Shown here piece by piece: positions 38,375 to 49,146 of a stretch of 64,000 bases of DNA. Position 1 is the stretch's first letter; every line of letters begins with the position of its first letter. The DNA is taken from assembly GCA_025362975.1 (NCBI GenBank), contig JANYES010000003.1, forward strand, positions 62,001 through 126,000, in the 5' to 3' direction. The notes under the pieces are model-generated. The model did no database searches and was not told the origin of the DNA. It saw nothing but the letters and a program-made list of their open reading frames with translations. Position numbers and translations under genes: made by a program. The stretch comes from Alphaproteobacteria bacterium (GTDB taxonomy: Bacteria; Pseudomonadota; Alphaproteobacteria; Rickettsiales; SXRF01).

Positions 38375-39808
38375 ATGGTTGATTCGAAAAAGACAAAAAC
38401 AGGCGCTAAAGACACCCCAAAACCACAGGTAAACCAGATGTGGGGTGGGCAGTTTTCTTCCGCGCCTGCGGAATTACTGGCCAAGATTAACGTATCCGTC
38501 GGCTTTGACAAGCGGCTATTCCGTCAGGACATCCGCGGCTCCATCGCGCATGCGAAAATGCTATCGCGCCAGAAAATCATTACCGACGCGGATTCGAAGG
38601 CGATTGTCGACGGCTTGAGCGCTATTTTGCGCGATATCGAAGCGGGAAATTTCACCTTTAACGACAGCCTCGAAGACGTGCACATGAATATCGAGTCGGC
38701 GCTGAAAGACCGCATCGGCGAAGCCGCCGGCAGGTTACATACGGCACGTTCGCGCAACGATCAGGTAGCCACTGATTTCAGGCTCTACGTGCGCGACGCG
38801 TTCGACGCGTTCGACGCGGCGTTCATGGCGTTGCAACGCGGGCTGATCAAGCGCGCCGAAGAACACACCGGTACGCTGATGCCGGGCTTCACGCATCTCC
38901 AAGTGGCCCAGCCGGTCACGCTCGGCCACCATTTAATGGCGTATGTCGAAATGTTCGGCCGCGACCGCGAGCGCATCCGCGACGCGCGCAAGCGCATGAA
39001 CGAATCGCCTCTGGGCGCTGCCGCACTTGCCGGAACGTCCTTCCCCATCGACCGCGAATACACCGCGCAATCGCTCGGCTTCGACGGCCCGATGGCCAAT
39101 TCGCTCGATGCCGTTTCCTCGCGCGATTTCGCGTTGGAGTTTCTCGCGATGGCGGCAATTTCGGCGGTGCATTTATCGCGCCTTGCCGAAGAAATGGTCA
39201 ACTGGTCTAGCGTGCAGTTCGGTTTTATTCGCTTTAGCGATTCGTGGTCGACGGGCAGCTCCATCATGCCGCAAAAGCGCAATCCCGACGCGGCGGAGCT
39301 GGTACGCGGAAAATCGGGCCGCATGTTCGGCAACTTGATGAGCTTGCTCGCCACCATGAAGGCGTTGCCGCTGGCGTACAATAAAGACATGCAAGAAGAC
39401 AAGGAGCCGGTGTTCGATACGGTGGAAAACTTGATGGTCTGCGTGCAGGCGATGACTTCGATGGTGCTGGACTTCGCTGCCGATAAAGAAAAAATGGAAG
39501 AAGCCGCCTCGCAGGCCTACGCCAACGCGACGGACCTTGCCGACTGGCTGGTGCGGGAGCTGAAACTGCCGTTCCGCGACGCGCACCATATAACGGCGAA
39601 GCTGGTCAAAGTCGCCTCCGGCAAGGGCAAGGCGCTTGAGGAATTGAGCTTGAAAGACATGCAGGTGATCGAACCGAAAATCCGCAAAGATGTGTTCAAA
39701 GTGCTTTCGACTATCGATTCGGTAAAAAGCCGCACCAGCTACGGCGGAACAGCGCCGGACAATGTGCGCCGCGCCATTGCCGACGCCAAAAAACAGTATC
39801 TCAAATGA
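38375..39808 (+). CDS. argH: Argininosuccinate lyase
   Basis: [63 protein letters not shown]. Confidence 0.95.
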   Translation: MVDSKKTKTGAKDTPKPQVNQMWGGQFSSAPAELLAKINVSVGFDKRLFRQDIRGSIAHAKMLSRQKIITDADSKAIVDGLSAILRDIEAGNFTFNDSLEDVHMNIESALKDRIGEAAGRLHTARSRNDQVATDFRLYVRDAFDAFDAAFMALQRGLIKRAEEHTGTLMPGFTHLQVAQPVTLGHHLMAYVEMFGRDRERIRDARKRMNESPLGAAALAGTSFPIDREYTAQSLGFDGPMANSLDAVSSRDFALEFLAMAAISAVHLSRLAEEMVNWSSVQFGFIRFSDSWSTGSSIMPQKRNPDAAELVRGKSGRMFGNLMSLLATMKALPLAYNKDMQEDKEPVFDTVENLMVCVQAMTSMVLDFAADKEKMEEAASQAYANATDLADWLVRELKLPFRDAHHITAKLVKVASGKGKALEELSLKDMQVIEPKIRKDVFKVLSTIDSVKSRTSYGGTAPDNVRRAIADAKKQYLK

Positions 39809-40110
39809 TGCGCGCACTCACCTACCTTATGCTTGTTGGAATTCTTGCCACTACCACCGCATGCGGCACGCGCGGCAAGCTGAAATCACCCACGCAGATC
39901 GCCGTGCAGGACGCAAAGAAAAAAGCCAAAGCCGAGAGAAGGGCGGAGGATGCGGACGACGATCTGATGTTGCCGCAATCGTCTTCGGGCCAGGTCGTTG
40001 ATCCGGCGCAGACGAAGCCGGATACGGCAAAAGACCTCAACGCGCCGAAACCGGCGGATAATCAGGATGCGCCGCATGTCGATAGCGGTGGCGGCGGGGG
40101 CACTAAATAA
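39805..40110 (+). CDS. Small lipoprotein (LptM/YifL-like)
   Basis: [20 protein letters not shown] lipobox; position between argH and lysA; 4-nt overlap with argH. Confidence 0.75.
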   Translation: MMRALTYLMLVGILATTTACGTRGKLKSPTQIAVQDAKKKAKAERRAEDADDDLMLPQSSSGQVVDPAQTKPDTAKDLNAPKPADNQDAPHVDSGGGGGTK

Positions 40111-41369
40111 TGGATCATTTTCACTATAAAAACGGTGTATATCACGCTGAAGATGTGAATCTCGTGAAGCTCGCTGAAAAAATAGGCACGCCGTTTTACT
40201 GCTATTCCACGGCCACGCTCACGCGTCATTACTCAGTATTCTCCGGGCATTTCGCCGATGTGGATGCGAAGATCTGTTTTGCGGTGAAATCCAACAGCAA
40301 TGTCGGCGTGCTCAACACGCTGGGCAAGCTCGGCTGCGGTGCCGACGTGGTATCCGAAGGTGAAATCCGTCTTGCGATGGCGGCAGGCATCAAGCCGCAG
40401 GACATCGTGTTTTCGGGCGTGGGCAAGACCGCGTCGGAAATGGCGTTCGCGCTCGATCAGGATATTTTCCAGTTCAACGTCGAGTCTGAGCCGGAAGTGG
40501 ATTTGCTGAATCAGGTAGCGATTTCAAAAGATAAAAAAGCCCGCATCGCGGTGCGCGTAAACCCCGACGTCGACCCGAAGACGCATGCTAAAATTTCCAC
40601 CGGCCAGAAGGAAAGCAAATTCGGCATTCCGATGACGGCGGCATTGCCGCTCTATCGCCATATCGAAAGCCTGCGCGGTATTGACGTGCAGGGCGTGTCG
40701 GTGCATATCGGCTCGCAGCTGATTAATCTGGAACCGTTCGCGCAGGCATTCGCGCGGGTGCGGGCGTTCGTGGGCGAATTGCGCGCCGAAGGCTGCACGA
40801 TCAACACGCTCGATCTTGGCGGCGGGCTTGGCATTCCTTACGGTCAGGAAGAACCGCCCATGCCGGACATGTACGCGCAGATCGCCAAGCGCGAGATGCA
40901 GGGGCTGGGCTGCAAGATTTTGTTCGAGCCGGGCCGGGTGCTGGTGGGCAATGCCGGGATTCTGGTGTCGCGCGTGATCTACATTAAGAAAAGCGGCAGC
41001 CGCATTTTCGTGATCGTCGACGCCGCGATGAACGATCTCATCCGCCCGACGCTCTACGGCGCCTATCACGATATCGTGCCGGTGGTAACTCCCGCGGGCG
41101 ATGCGCCGACCGAGCTGGTCGACGTGGTCGGCCCGGTGTGCGAAACGGGCGATATTTTCGCCGAGCAGCGCTTGCTGAAAGTGCCAGCGCCGGGTGATCT
41201 GGTCGCGTTCCGCTCTGCTGGCGCGTACGGAGCGGTCATGGCGTCCACCTATAACGCCCGTCCGCTGATCGCGGAAGTCATGGTCAACGGCACGCAATCG
41301 GCCGTGGTGCGCGAGCGCCAGACCTACGAGGATCTAATTTCCCGAGATACCATTCCGACATGGAAATAG
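40110..41369 (+). CDS. lysA: Diaminopimelate decarboxylase
   Basis: FYCYSTATLTRHYSVF, CFAVKSNSNVGVLNTL, VHIGSQL, DLGGGLGIPY, GPVCETGDIF. Confidence 0.95.
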   Translation: MDHFHYKNGVYHAEDVNLVKLAEKIGTPFYCYSTATLTRHYSVFSGHFADVDAKICFAVKSNSNVGVLNTLGKLGCGADVVSEGEIRLAMAAGIKPQDIVFSGVGKTASEMAFALDQDIFQFNVESEPEVDLLNQVAISKDKKARIAVRVNPDVDPKTHAKISTGQKESKFGIPMTAALPLYRHIESLRGIDVQGVSVHIGSQLINLEPFAQAFARVRAFVGELRAEGCTINTLDLGGGLGIPYGQEEPPMPDMYAQIAKREMQGLGCKILFEPGRVLVGNAGILVSRVIYIKKSGSRIFVIVDAAMNDLIRPTLYGAYHDIVPVVTPAGDAPTELVDVVGPVCETGDIFAEQRLLKVPAPGDLVAFRSAGAYGAVMASTYNARPLIAEVMVNGTQSAVVRERQTYEDLISRDTIPTWK

Positions 41370-42403
41370 CGCAAACTTCCAACGCGAGATCGCGCGTGTT
41401 TGGAATGTTCGGCTTGTATCGCTATGTCCTCGCCTGCCTCGTCATCCTCGGGCATGTTTTCCAGTATAATCTCGCGGCGGCGTGCGCCGTGTTCGGGTTT
41501 TTTATCCTGAGCGGTTATGTGGTGTGCTACATTCTGCATCATCGTTACCTGCATTTGCCGCATGGGCTTTTAAAATATGCCGCGTCGCGTTTGCTGCGCA
41601 TTTATCCGCTGTATTACCTGACGCTCATCGGGGTGCTGGTGCTGATGCATTATCAGCCGGGCGCAGTCGACACTTACGGTAAAGGCATGGTTTACCCCGC
41701 CGGTGCTGGCGACTGGTTTACCAACCTCACGCTGTTCAGCGGCCGGATTTTGGCAGGATATTTCGACCGGCGCGTCGTGCCGGTGTCGTGGTCGCTGTGT
41801 ATAGAGCTGGTGTTCTGGGGGCTGATGCCGATTTTGCTGACATGGGCGAAGCTGCGCCGCGTGGTGATACCGCTGGTGCTTTGTTATTTTATGACGACGA
41901 TTATCGCGTTCCTGCCGCACAAGGCGGAGCGCGCCGTGCGCTATTACGGGGTGGCGGCTGCGAGCATGCCGTTTTGCATCGGCTGGTTGTTATTCCTGCG
42001 CAAGCAATACGCGTGGCGGGTGCCGAATCTGTGGGGCTTTGCAGCCGTTGCGTCGTTGGTGGTTTTACTGGTGAACGCGGCGGACTGGTTCAAAGTGCCG
42101 GAGTTCGAGGGATTTTATTTCTCGCTGGTGCTGCATACCATCATCGTCGCGTGGTTAAGCCAGATCGACGTGGCGGCAGCGCCGGAGACTTTACGCCGCT
42201 TGGACAACTGGTTTGCCGCGCTTTCCTACCCGGTATACCTGATTCATATGCCGGTATTCGTGATGCTGAACATTATCTGGCCGGGGCTGTTGGCCAGCCA
42301 GTATTTTGTCCTCTGCGTGATCGCAAGCGCGGCTGCGGCAGCGGTCATGCACGCGCTGATCGAGGTGCCGATAGAAAAACTGCGAAAGCGATTTAAGCGC
42401 TAG
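41360..42403 (+). CDS. Acyltransferase family 3 membrane protein
   Basis: FGLYRYVLACLVILGHVF...FFILSGYVVCYIL...VPVSWSLCIELVFWGLMP. Confidence 0.85.
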   Translation: MEIAQTSNARSRVFGMFGLYRYVLACLVILGHVFQYNLAAACAVFGFFILSGYVVCYILHHRYLHLPHGLLKYAASRLLRIYPLYYLTLIGVLVLMHYQPGAVDTYGKGMVYPAGAGDWFTNLTLFSGRILAGYFDRRVVPVSWSLCIELVFWGLMPILLTWAKLRRVVIPLVLCYFMTTIIAFLPHKAERAVRYYGVAAASMPFCIGWLLFLRKQYAWRVPNLWGFAAVASLVVLLVNAADWFKVPEFEGFYFSLVLHTIIVAWLSQIDVAAAPETLRRLDNWFAALSYPVYLIHMPVFVMLNIIWPGLLASQYFVLCVIASAAAAAVMHALIEVPIEKLRKRFKR

Positions 42404-42957
42404 TTGATCGTGACCACGCCGATGAACGGCAGCTCACGGTAATAATTCGCGTAATCAAGCCCATAGCCGACGACGAATTTATCCGGGATGGTGAAGCCCA
42501 CAAAATCGGCGTTGATGTTATCTACTTTGCGCTTATTGGGTTTTTCCAGCAGCACGGCGATGGTAACGGAGCGCGCTTTGCGTTCGTTGAGGATATTCTT
42601 GGCAAACGCAAGGGTGCGCCCGGATTCTAAAATATCATCGACGATGAGCACGTCGCGGCCTTCGACATCTTCTTTCAAATCACGGACCACTTCGATATTC
42701 CCGCTGGATTCAGTGCCGACATAGCTTGCCATCGTCATGAAATCGATCTGCGGGCGAACCGAGCCGCCGCCAGCGATATGCATGGCGCGGATAAGGTCGG
42801 CGGTGAACATGAAGCTGCCGCGCAGCAACGACACGATCATCAGATCATGCGGTAGTTTCTGGATGATTTCTTCGGCGAGTGTCGCCACGCGCAGGGCGAT
42901 CTCGTCCGCCGAAATCATGCGTTCAATGTTGTCGGCGATGATCAGTGGTTCGGACAT
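42400..42957 (-). CDS. hpt: Hypoxanthine phosphoribosyltransferase
   Basis: LMIVSLLRGSFMFTADLIRAM, DVLIVDDILESGRTLAFAK (PRPP motif), start MSEPLIIADN at 42957. Confidence 0.92.
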   Translation of the reverse strand: MSEPLIIADNIERMISADEIALRVATLAEEIIQKLPHDLMIVSLLRGSFMFTADLIRAMHIAGGGSVRPQIDFMTMASYVGTESSGNIEVVRDLKEDVEGRDVLIVDDILESGRTLAFAKNILNERKARSVTIAVLLEKPNKRKVDNINADFVGFTIPDKFVVGYGLDYANYYRELPFIGVVTIN

Positions 42958-42958
42958 C

Positions 42959-43621
42959 TCAAGGTTTCCTTCGTAATGCGAGTTCAAGTGGGCTGCCGAT
43001 TTCCGCGACGAATTTTACGCCTTTGCTGAAGCGGACATCGAGTTCCCCGGTTGCGAAGGGAATGTCTTTATGCGGTTCGATAGCAGCGGGATCACCAGTA
43101 AAGTCCCAATATTGCAAGGAAGCGCCATCGGCGTCAACCAAAGTGACGCGCAAAGTTGGCACATGCATCGATTTATCGGTGGTATTGGCGATTTTCCCAT
43201 TGATTTCATAGGATACGCGCTTGTCTTTGTCGGCCATGCGCAGGGTGCCGACATCGGCTAGAACCAGCCCTTTGCTGGAAGGCTGGCCATAAAGCCCCGG
43301 GGCGACCCAAAGTAGGAACAGCGCAGTTGCGGCGATTGCGAAGGTGCCGAGCGTCAATTTCTGGCCGAGCGTCAGCGGGTCGAAGGGGATGGCCGGCAGG
43401 TTGGAGCCTTTAGGCACGGGCTTGACCTTAGGCCGGGCATTGATTTCGTCGATCAGCAAATTGAGATCTGGCAGCTCTTCAGCGGCGGCAAGCATTTCGG
43501 GGGTCGGGTTCTGGTGCCATTCATGATGGCATTTGCCGCAGCGGACCGTTCGGCCTTTGGTGCCGATTGCTTTGTCGGGCACTAAAAATCGTGCGCCGCA
43601 TTCTGTGCATTGTAAGATCAC
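42959..43621 (-). CDS. MJ0042-type zinc-ribbon membrane protein
   Basis: MILQCTECGARFLVPDKAIGTKGRTVRCGKCHHEWHQ, single TM. Confidence 0.85.
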   Translation of the reverse strand: MILQCTECGARFLVPDKAIGTKGRTVRCGKCHHEWHQNPTPEMLAAAEELPDLNLLIDEINARPKVKPVPKGSNLPAIPFDPLTLGQKLTLGTFAIAATALFLLWVAPGLYGQPSSKGLVLADVGTLRMADKDKRVSYEINGKIANTTDKSMHVPTLRVTLVDADGASLQYWDFTGDPAAIEPHKDIPFATGELDVRFSKGVKFVAEIGSPLELALRRKP

Positions 43622-43707
43622 GGATTCGTATCAGGATATAGTTGCAAGTTATAGAGGTCTGTAGCATATCTGGTTCCACCCACCAATCAAGTTGCAAGTG
43701 CTTAAAC

Positions 43708-44361
43708 ATGCTCAGCCTCGAACACATCGCGATGGAATACCTGCCGGGACAAGAAATCCTGAAAGATGTATCGATGGAGCTGAAGCGCGGTTCGTTCCAC
43801 TTTATTACGGGTTCGAGCGGGGCGGGCAAAAGCACGCTGCTGTCGCTGCTGTCGCTGCAATACCGCGCGTCGAAGGGCAAATTCAATTTATTCGGCGAGG
43901 ATGTGACGCATCTGCCGCGCGAGGAAATGCCGCGCCTGCGCCGTCGTGTTGGCATCGTGCTGCAGGATTACCGGTTGCTGGACCATTTGACCATCGCCGA
44001 AAACGTGGCGTTGCCGCTGAAAGTAGCGGGGGAGCCGCAGGAAACCATCGACGAAAAAGTAACGGAGCTGCTCGAATGGGTAGGCCTGCCGGAATATCAC
44101 GATGCGCGCCCGGCGATTTTATCCGGCGGGCAAAAGCAGCGCGCCGCGATTGCGCGCGCAGTCATCACCAAACCGGATTTATTATTGGCTGATGAACCGA
44201 CAGGCAACCTCGATTCCGAGCTGGCTTTGCGTTTCATGTATCTGTTCGAGGCCCTCAATCAAAGCGGCACCACTGTGCTTCTCGCCACCCATGACGAACA
44301 CTTGATTTCGTTGTTCAGCCACCCTGTTTTGCGCCTGAAGGACGGCAAGTTAACCAAATAA
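43708..44361 (+). CDS. ftsE: Cell division ATP-binding protein FtsE
   Basis: [48 protein letters not shown]...[24 protein letters not shown]; FtsE-type ABC ATPase. Confidence 0.85.
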   Translation: MLSLEHIAMEYLPGQEILKDVSMELKRGSFHFITGSSGAGKSTLLSLLSLQYRASKGKFNLFGEDVTHLPREEMPRLRRRVGIVLQDYRLLDHLTIAENVALPLKVAGEPQETIDEKVTELLEWVGLPEYHDARPAILSGGQKQRAAIARAVITKPDLLLADEPTGNLDSELALRFMYLFEALNQSGTTVLLATHDEHLISLFSHPVLRLKDGKLTK

Positions 44362-44464
44362 GCCATTGATTTCTAATGCATTGCCGATAACCTATTGGGC
44401 GGTAATCATTTGCTAACTCCTGCGTGTGATAATTCCCTGAATAACAGGAATAATTTGAAATCGT

Positions 44465-45556
44465 ATGACACGTATTCTCTCCGGCGACATTCTGATTGCG
44501 GATGTGATCGCTCCCTTGGACGGGAACGACAAGCTGTGGGCGCTTGCGAAAAAATACGACATGTCGCCTGGAAATAAGCAATCGCTCAACGAAGTACAGC
44601 TCAAAGAATTTTCCGTCGCCCTCGAAGGCGCTGCGCACACGGTGACGCCCGGCGGGTCTTCGGCGAATATGCTGACCACCCTTGGCAAGTTGATGGGCAA
44701 GGAAATCGAAGTGCGGTTTCTAGGCATGGCGGGCGAGGGGCAGTACGGGCAATTGATTCGCGATTCCTTCAACGAATCGGGCATCGCGCTGATGCCGGAG
44801 CGTTTTCCGCCGCACCAATTGAAAATGATGAGCGCGGTGTCATTCGTGTTGGTCTATCCCGATGGGCAGTGCACGATTGCGACCTATTCCGGCAATGGGC
44901 GCGAGATTTTAAAACCGGCGATGGTGGCCGAACATCTCGTAAAAAACAGCGATGTGCTGCTGGTGCAGGGTTCGCTGTGGCATAAGTTCCTGCCGGAGTT
45001 TTCCGGTCGATTGCTGAAACTCTGCGAGAAACATCACCGCCAGCTCTGGCTGACGTTGCCGACGCAGGCCAATCTCAGCAAATCGGAAATCACGAGCTTC
45101 ATGCAAACGCTGCCGCTGGCCGGGCTGGTCTTCGGCAATCACGTGGAGCTGGAACGGCTGTATGGCTTGCCGCTGGAAGAATCGATGCAACATTTGCAAA
45201 AAGTATTCCGCGACCGCGAACGCTCGCGCGAAAACATCGCGGTTTCAGGCGTGCGCACGGCGGGATTTATAACGCTGGGCAAAGACGGCGCTGCCATTGT
45301 CGAGCCGCACACCCTTGAATATATCGACCCCGTGCATGTCGACGAACACGATATCATGAATACGCTCGGCGCTGGCGACACGTCCTATGCGGGCTTTGCC
45401 GCCGGATACCTCAAAAAACTGCCCGATAGCGTTTCGGGCCAGATCGCAATGGTGCTGGCAGCGGAAAAACTGCGCATCAACGGCTCGCGCCTGCCCGATC
45501 CGAAGACCTCACTCAACACAGTGGCCCCCGATCTCGCGCAGATGCTGCGCAATTAG
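44465..45556 (+). CDS. PfkB-family sugar/adenosine kinase
   Basis: TPGGSSANMLTTLGKL and MNTLGAGDTSYAGFAAGYL (GAGD anion hole). Confidence 0.88.
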   Translation: MTRILSGDILIADVIAPLDGNDKLWALAKKYDMSPGNKQSLNEVQLKEFSVALEGAAHTVTPGGSSANMLTTLGKLMGKEIEVRFLGMAGEGQYGQLIRDSFNESGIALMPERFPPHQLKMMSAVSFVLVYPDGQCTIATYSGNGREILKPAMVAEHLVKNSDVLLVQGSLWHKFLPEFSGRLLKLCEKHHRQLWLTLPTQANLSKSEITSFMQTLPLAGLVFGNHVELERLYGLPLEESMQHLQKVFRDRERSRENIAVSGVRTAGFITLGKDGAAIVEPHTLEYIDPVHVDEHDIMNTLGAGDTSYAGFAAGYLKKLPDSVSGQIAMVLAAEKLRINGSRLPDPKTSLNTVAPDLAQMLRN

Positions 45557-45562
45557 CGGCTT

Positions 45563-45676
45563 TCAGGTAAAGATCATATAGAGCGTGGCGCAGCTGCCGA
45601 GAACCAAGCTGACGGCCATCATTTTGAGGTAGTGATTATCGAGGGCGTGTTGAAGGGCGCGTTGACGCTGATGCAT
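45563..45676 (-). CDS. Putative 37-aa single-TM microprotein
   Basis: MHQRQRALQHALDNHYLKMMAVSLVLGSCATLYMIFT, with CTTGCGGGAGTATTTTATG (GGGAG Shine-Dalgarno) upstream. Confidence 0.5.
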   Translation of the reverse strand: MHQRQRALQHALDNHYLKMMAVSLVLGSCATLYMIFT

Positions 45677-45960
45677 AAAATACTCCCGCAAGTATTTATT
45701 CGGTTTCAGGTTCAGTTTAGGATATGTTGTGATTGTCGGCACTTGTTCCCAGCACCCTGACGTTCTTACGACCATAGCAGAAGTTTTCATAAAAAACCAC
45801 CAATTCGTTTTACGTGCGCGCTAACCGCTGCGCAAATCGCGCCTAAATCATTCATATGTAAGACCAAACTAACGTTAACCCTATCACCCTTGAAATAGCC
45901 GGAAAATGGTGTAGAACTTCACGACCAAAAATTTTTGGCACTAACGTCTGGGGGACAACT

Positions 45961-47412
45961 GTGAAATCCAAGTTCTGCGTTAAAAAATCTGTATCTCAAA
46001 TTCAAATAGAATCTGAACAAGGCGAGCTAAAACGCACGCTTACCGCATCCAACCTCATCAGCCTCGGCATCGGCTGCATCATCGGCACCGGCATTTTCGT
46101 GATGACCGGGCAGGCGGCGGCACAATTCGCCGGCCCCGCTATTATTATCTCGTTCCTGCTGACCGGCGTCGCCTGCGCGTTTGCCGCGATGTGCTATGCG
46201 GAACTGGCATCAATGCTGCCAGTTTCAGGCAGCGCCTACTCCTATGCTTATGCATCGCTCGGCGAAATCGCCGCATGGATTATGGGCTGGCTGATGCTGC
46301 TCGAATACGGCGTGGCCGCATCCACGGTAGCGGTCGGCTGGTCCGGTTATCTCGTTAGTTTCCTCAAGGATTTCCACATCTTCATCCCGCCGGAATGGGC
46401 GGCTGCCACGGGGCAGAAAATCAAGCTGCTCGACGGTTCGGACGGGGTGGGCATTTTCAACCTCCCTGCGGCGGCAGCATTGTTCGCTGTAACGGGCCTG
46501 CTCATCCTCGGCGTGAAAGAATCGGCGTCGTTCAACAACGTAATCGTATTCATCAAAGTAACGGTGATCGTGCTGTTCATTGCAGTGGGCTTCGCTTATG
46601 TAAACCCTGACAACTGGCATCCGTTCCTGCCTGTCAACACCGGCGAGTATGGCCATTTCGGCTGGTCGGGCGTTCTGCGCGGCGCGGGCTATATCTTCTT
46701 TGCCTATGTTGGTTTCGAAGCCGTCTCCACCGCAGCACAGGAAGCTAAAAACCCGCAGCGCGACGTGCCGATCGGCATTTTAGGCTCGCTGGTAATCTGC
46801 ACCATTCTTTATATCCTTGTTTCGCTGGTGCTCACCGGTCTGGTCAAATACGACACGCTCAACGTGCCGGATCCAATCGCGGTGGCGGTTGACGCCGTGC
46901 ACCTGCCGTGGCTTGCCTTCCTCGTGAAAGTCGGCGCGATCTGCGGCCTGTCATCGGTGCTGCTCGTTCTAATGTTCGGCCAGACGCGCATTTTCTACAC
47001 GATGGCGCGTGACGGCCTGCTGCCGGAAGTGTTCAGCCGTATTCACCCGAAATACCAGACGCCGTGGATCAATACGATCATGGTCGGTATCATTTCCGCC
47101 GTAGTTGCGGGCATGACGCCGATTGAAGCGCTGGGCGACCTCGTGAATCTTGGCACGCTGATGGCCTTCACGATCATCTGTTTCACCGTGCTCTACCTGC
47201 GCGTCAAAGAACCGGAACTGCCGCGCCCGTTCAAAATCCCCTACCCGAAAGTGACTCCGTATCTGGGCATGCTGTCGTGTATGGTGCTGATTTCCACCCT
47301 GTGGCAGACCTTCGTGACACTGATCCCGTATTTCGCTATCGGTTTCGCGATTTACTTCGGCTACGGCCAGCGCCATAGCAAGTTGCAGAAGGAAGCCGCA
47401 ACCCGGAAATAG
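45961..47412 (+). CDS. APC-superfamily cationic amino acid permease
   Basis: LKRTLTASNLISLGIGCIIGTGIFVMTGQAAA...AGPAIIISFLLTGVACAFAAMCYAELASMLPVSGSAYSYAYASLGE; GTG start. Confidence 0.92.
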   Translation: MKSKFCVKKSVSQIQIESEQGELKRTLTASNLISLGIGCIIGTGIFVMTGQAAAQFAGPAIIISFLLTGVACAFAAMCYAELASMLPVSGSAYSYAYASLGEIAAWIMGWLMLLEYGVAASTVAVGWSGYLVSFLKDFHIFIPPEWAAATGQKIKLLDGSDGVGIFNLPAAAALFAVTGLLILGVKESASFNNVIVFIKVTVIVLFIAVGFAYVNPDNWHPFLPVNTGEYGHFGWSGVLRGAGYIFFAYVGFEAVSTAAQEAKNPQRDVPIGILGSLVICTILYILVSLVLTGLVKYDTLNVPDPIAVAVDAVHLPWLAFLVKVGAICGLSSVLLVLMFGQTRIFYTMARDGLLPEVFSRIHPKYQTPWINTIMVGIISAVVAGMTPIEALGDLVNLGTLMAFTIICFTVLYLRVKEPELPRPFKIPYPKVTPYLGMLSCMVLISTLWQTFVTLIPYFAIGFAIYFGYGQRHSKLQKEAATRK

Positions 47413-47423
47413 TTAAGTGTGCT

Positions 47424-47466
47424 CTCCCTTTTGGCATTATCGCCAAAGGGGAGATGACCCCTTTTT
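47424..47466 (+). terminator. Rho-independent terminator after the permease gene
   Basis: CTCCCTTTTGGC-attat-C-GCCAAAGGGGAG stem followed by ATGACCCCTTTTTT. Confidence 0.85.
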
Positions 47467-47643
47467 TGGTTAAAAATTTAACCATTTTTAGCTGCTTAAA
47501 AGGCTCATTCCATAAGCCTTTATTTTCTCTTAAGAAAACGTATTTTCCCTATATATTTGCATATTTTACACGTATCGACATGAAACCGTCATAAAACTCG
47601 TGTATCTTTAAATATGGAGTAATGTTGCATTACAGGGGTTTAG

Positions 47644-49146
47644 TTGAGTACTTACGCATACACAGATTCGAAGGTCGTAGACAATGTCCAGTTCAAGAAA
47701 GTGGGCAATGGTTCCGTGCGCGCGTATCTGCATGCGAGAGATGCGGCGGGCTGTGAAGAGATAAAGCACATTATCAGCACGCTTCGCAGTAAGGATTGGG
47801 AGTGCATCCCCTTCACCGTCGACGGCATCCCGGCGCTTGAAGTGCGCGGTTTCAAGCGCGAATCGGAATTGATTACCTTCCTCGACCAATCCAAAATCGT
47901 CGAAGGCAAGCCTGTCGTTACCAAAAACAAGGAAGACGAAGTCACTTGGTTGGAGTCTCTGAACAAACGCCGCCTGCAAGCCTCTGGCCTGTTCATGTTG
48001 ATCGCCGACACAGGCTTTATCAACTATGGGATCAAGGAACGCAGCTGGCAGGATGTTCTGGCGGGGTTGGGTTATTTATCTGGGAGCGCAACGCTTCTGG
48101 CCTATGGCAACAACGACCAGTCACGCCACCAGATTCGTGAGGTCGCACAACTCGTGCTCGACCACGCTAAAGCCAAGGGCTTCGACATCAGCGATGATAG
48201 TGCGGCTGCATCTATCGGTGAGGAACGCAAGCTATCGCCCATTGGAAAACTTAATGCGTTCTTTGAGAAGCACCCGTCAGAGATCGGCAATATGTGTTAT
48301 GTGGGGGCAGGGGCCTTTATTGCGGCTTCCGCATTGAAACGCCGCGTACTTGCTCCGCAACGGTCGACTCAGGGCGATTTGGAATATGTTGAGCAACGCA
48401 AATCTGGCATGAAGGATGTGGGGCTTGGGACGTTGAGCATTGCGTCTGGTTTGACTGCAACATTTGTGAAAGAAAAAGCTCGTGATCCGGACGTGCCAAG
48501 GAAGCACGGTCTTGCCGGTATCACCGAATGGATTCAGGAAAGTCCGCTACGCATTGCAAGCTGGGGTTATATCGGTAGTACGCTTTGTCATGCCTCGACT
48601 ACTTTTGGTGAATCACGCTCGGCTAAAAAGCTTCTAAAAGAAGGCACTGCGCCGCTTGTAGAACTGGAGCATGCAAATCATAAGCTGGATGCAATTGGGG
48701 GCCGTAAATTGTTCATCGTTGCAACGTTGATCGGTGAGTTCCTCATGTCCATTTCCTCCAAAGGACACGGTGAAGGTGTGGTGAGCGATACGTCCGTTGA
48801 CGATAGCGCGGTTGCCATCATGGCAGACCTGATCGTCAAGCAGCCGACACACCGGCAGGAAGACTTGATCGTCGCGATGGGCCAGTTCCTTGGCAGCCCT
48901 AAAGTGCTTGCTATCAAAGACGAAGACGCCATCGCCCTGCTGCGCAAGCAGGTGGAAATAATGCGCCAGAACCCGTGGGCGAAGGTGGAAGAAGAGCCGG
49001 AGCATCACGCTGCGCCGGGAGAAACCATTGCCGAAGCAGCGCCCGTCGCCGCGACGGTCGTGCCGAAAGAAAAAGCCGTGCTCCCCTCATGGCAGGGCAA
49101 ACTCGCCCACGAGCATGCAAGCCCGCACACCAATCTCGCCATCTAA
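47644..49146 (+). CDS. Hypothetical 500-aa protein, possibly membrane-associated
   Basis: Long ORF (TTG start) with moderately hydrophobic segments; no family recognised. Confidence 0.6.
   Translation: MSTYAYTDSKVVDNVQFKKVGNGSVRAYLHARDAAGCEEIKHIISTLRSKDWECIPFTVDGIPALEVRGFKRESELITFLDQSKIVEGKPVVTKNKEDEVTWLESLNKRRLQASGLFMLIADTGFINYGIKERSWQDVLAGLGYLSGSATLLAYGNNDQSRHQIREVAQLVLDHAKAKGFDISDDSAAASIGEERKLSPIGKLNAFFEKHPSEIGNMCYVGAGAFIAASALKRRVLAPQRSTQGDLEYVEQRKSGMKDVGLGTLSIASGLTATFVKEKARDPDVPRKHGLAGITEWIQESPLRIASWGYIGSTLCHASTTFGESRSAKKLLKEGTAPLVELEHANHKLDAIGGRKLFIVATLIGEFLMSISSKGHGEGVVSDTSVDDSAVAIMADLIVKQPTHRQEDLIVAMGQFLGSPKVLAIKDEDAIALLRKQVEIMRQNPWAKVEEEPEHHAAPGETIAEAAPVAATVVPKEKAVLPSWQGKLAHEHASPHTNLAI

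Noticed and set aside
38796-38825. Tandem gacgcgttc repeat inside argH
   Set aside because: Encodes [10 protein letters not shown] in frame within a conserved helix of ArgH; ordinary coding redundancy.
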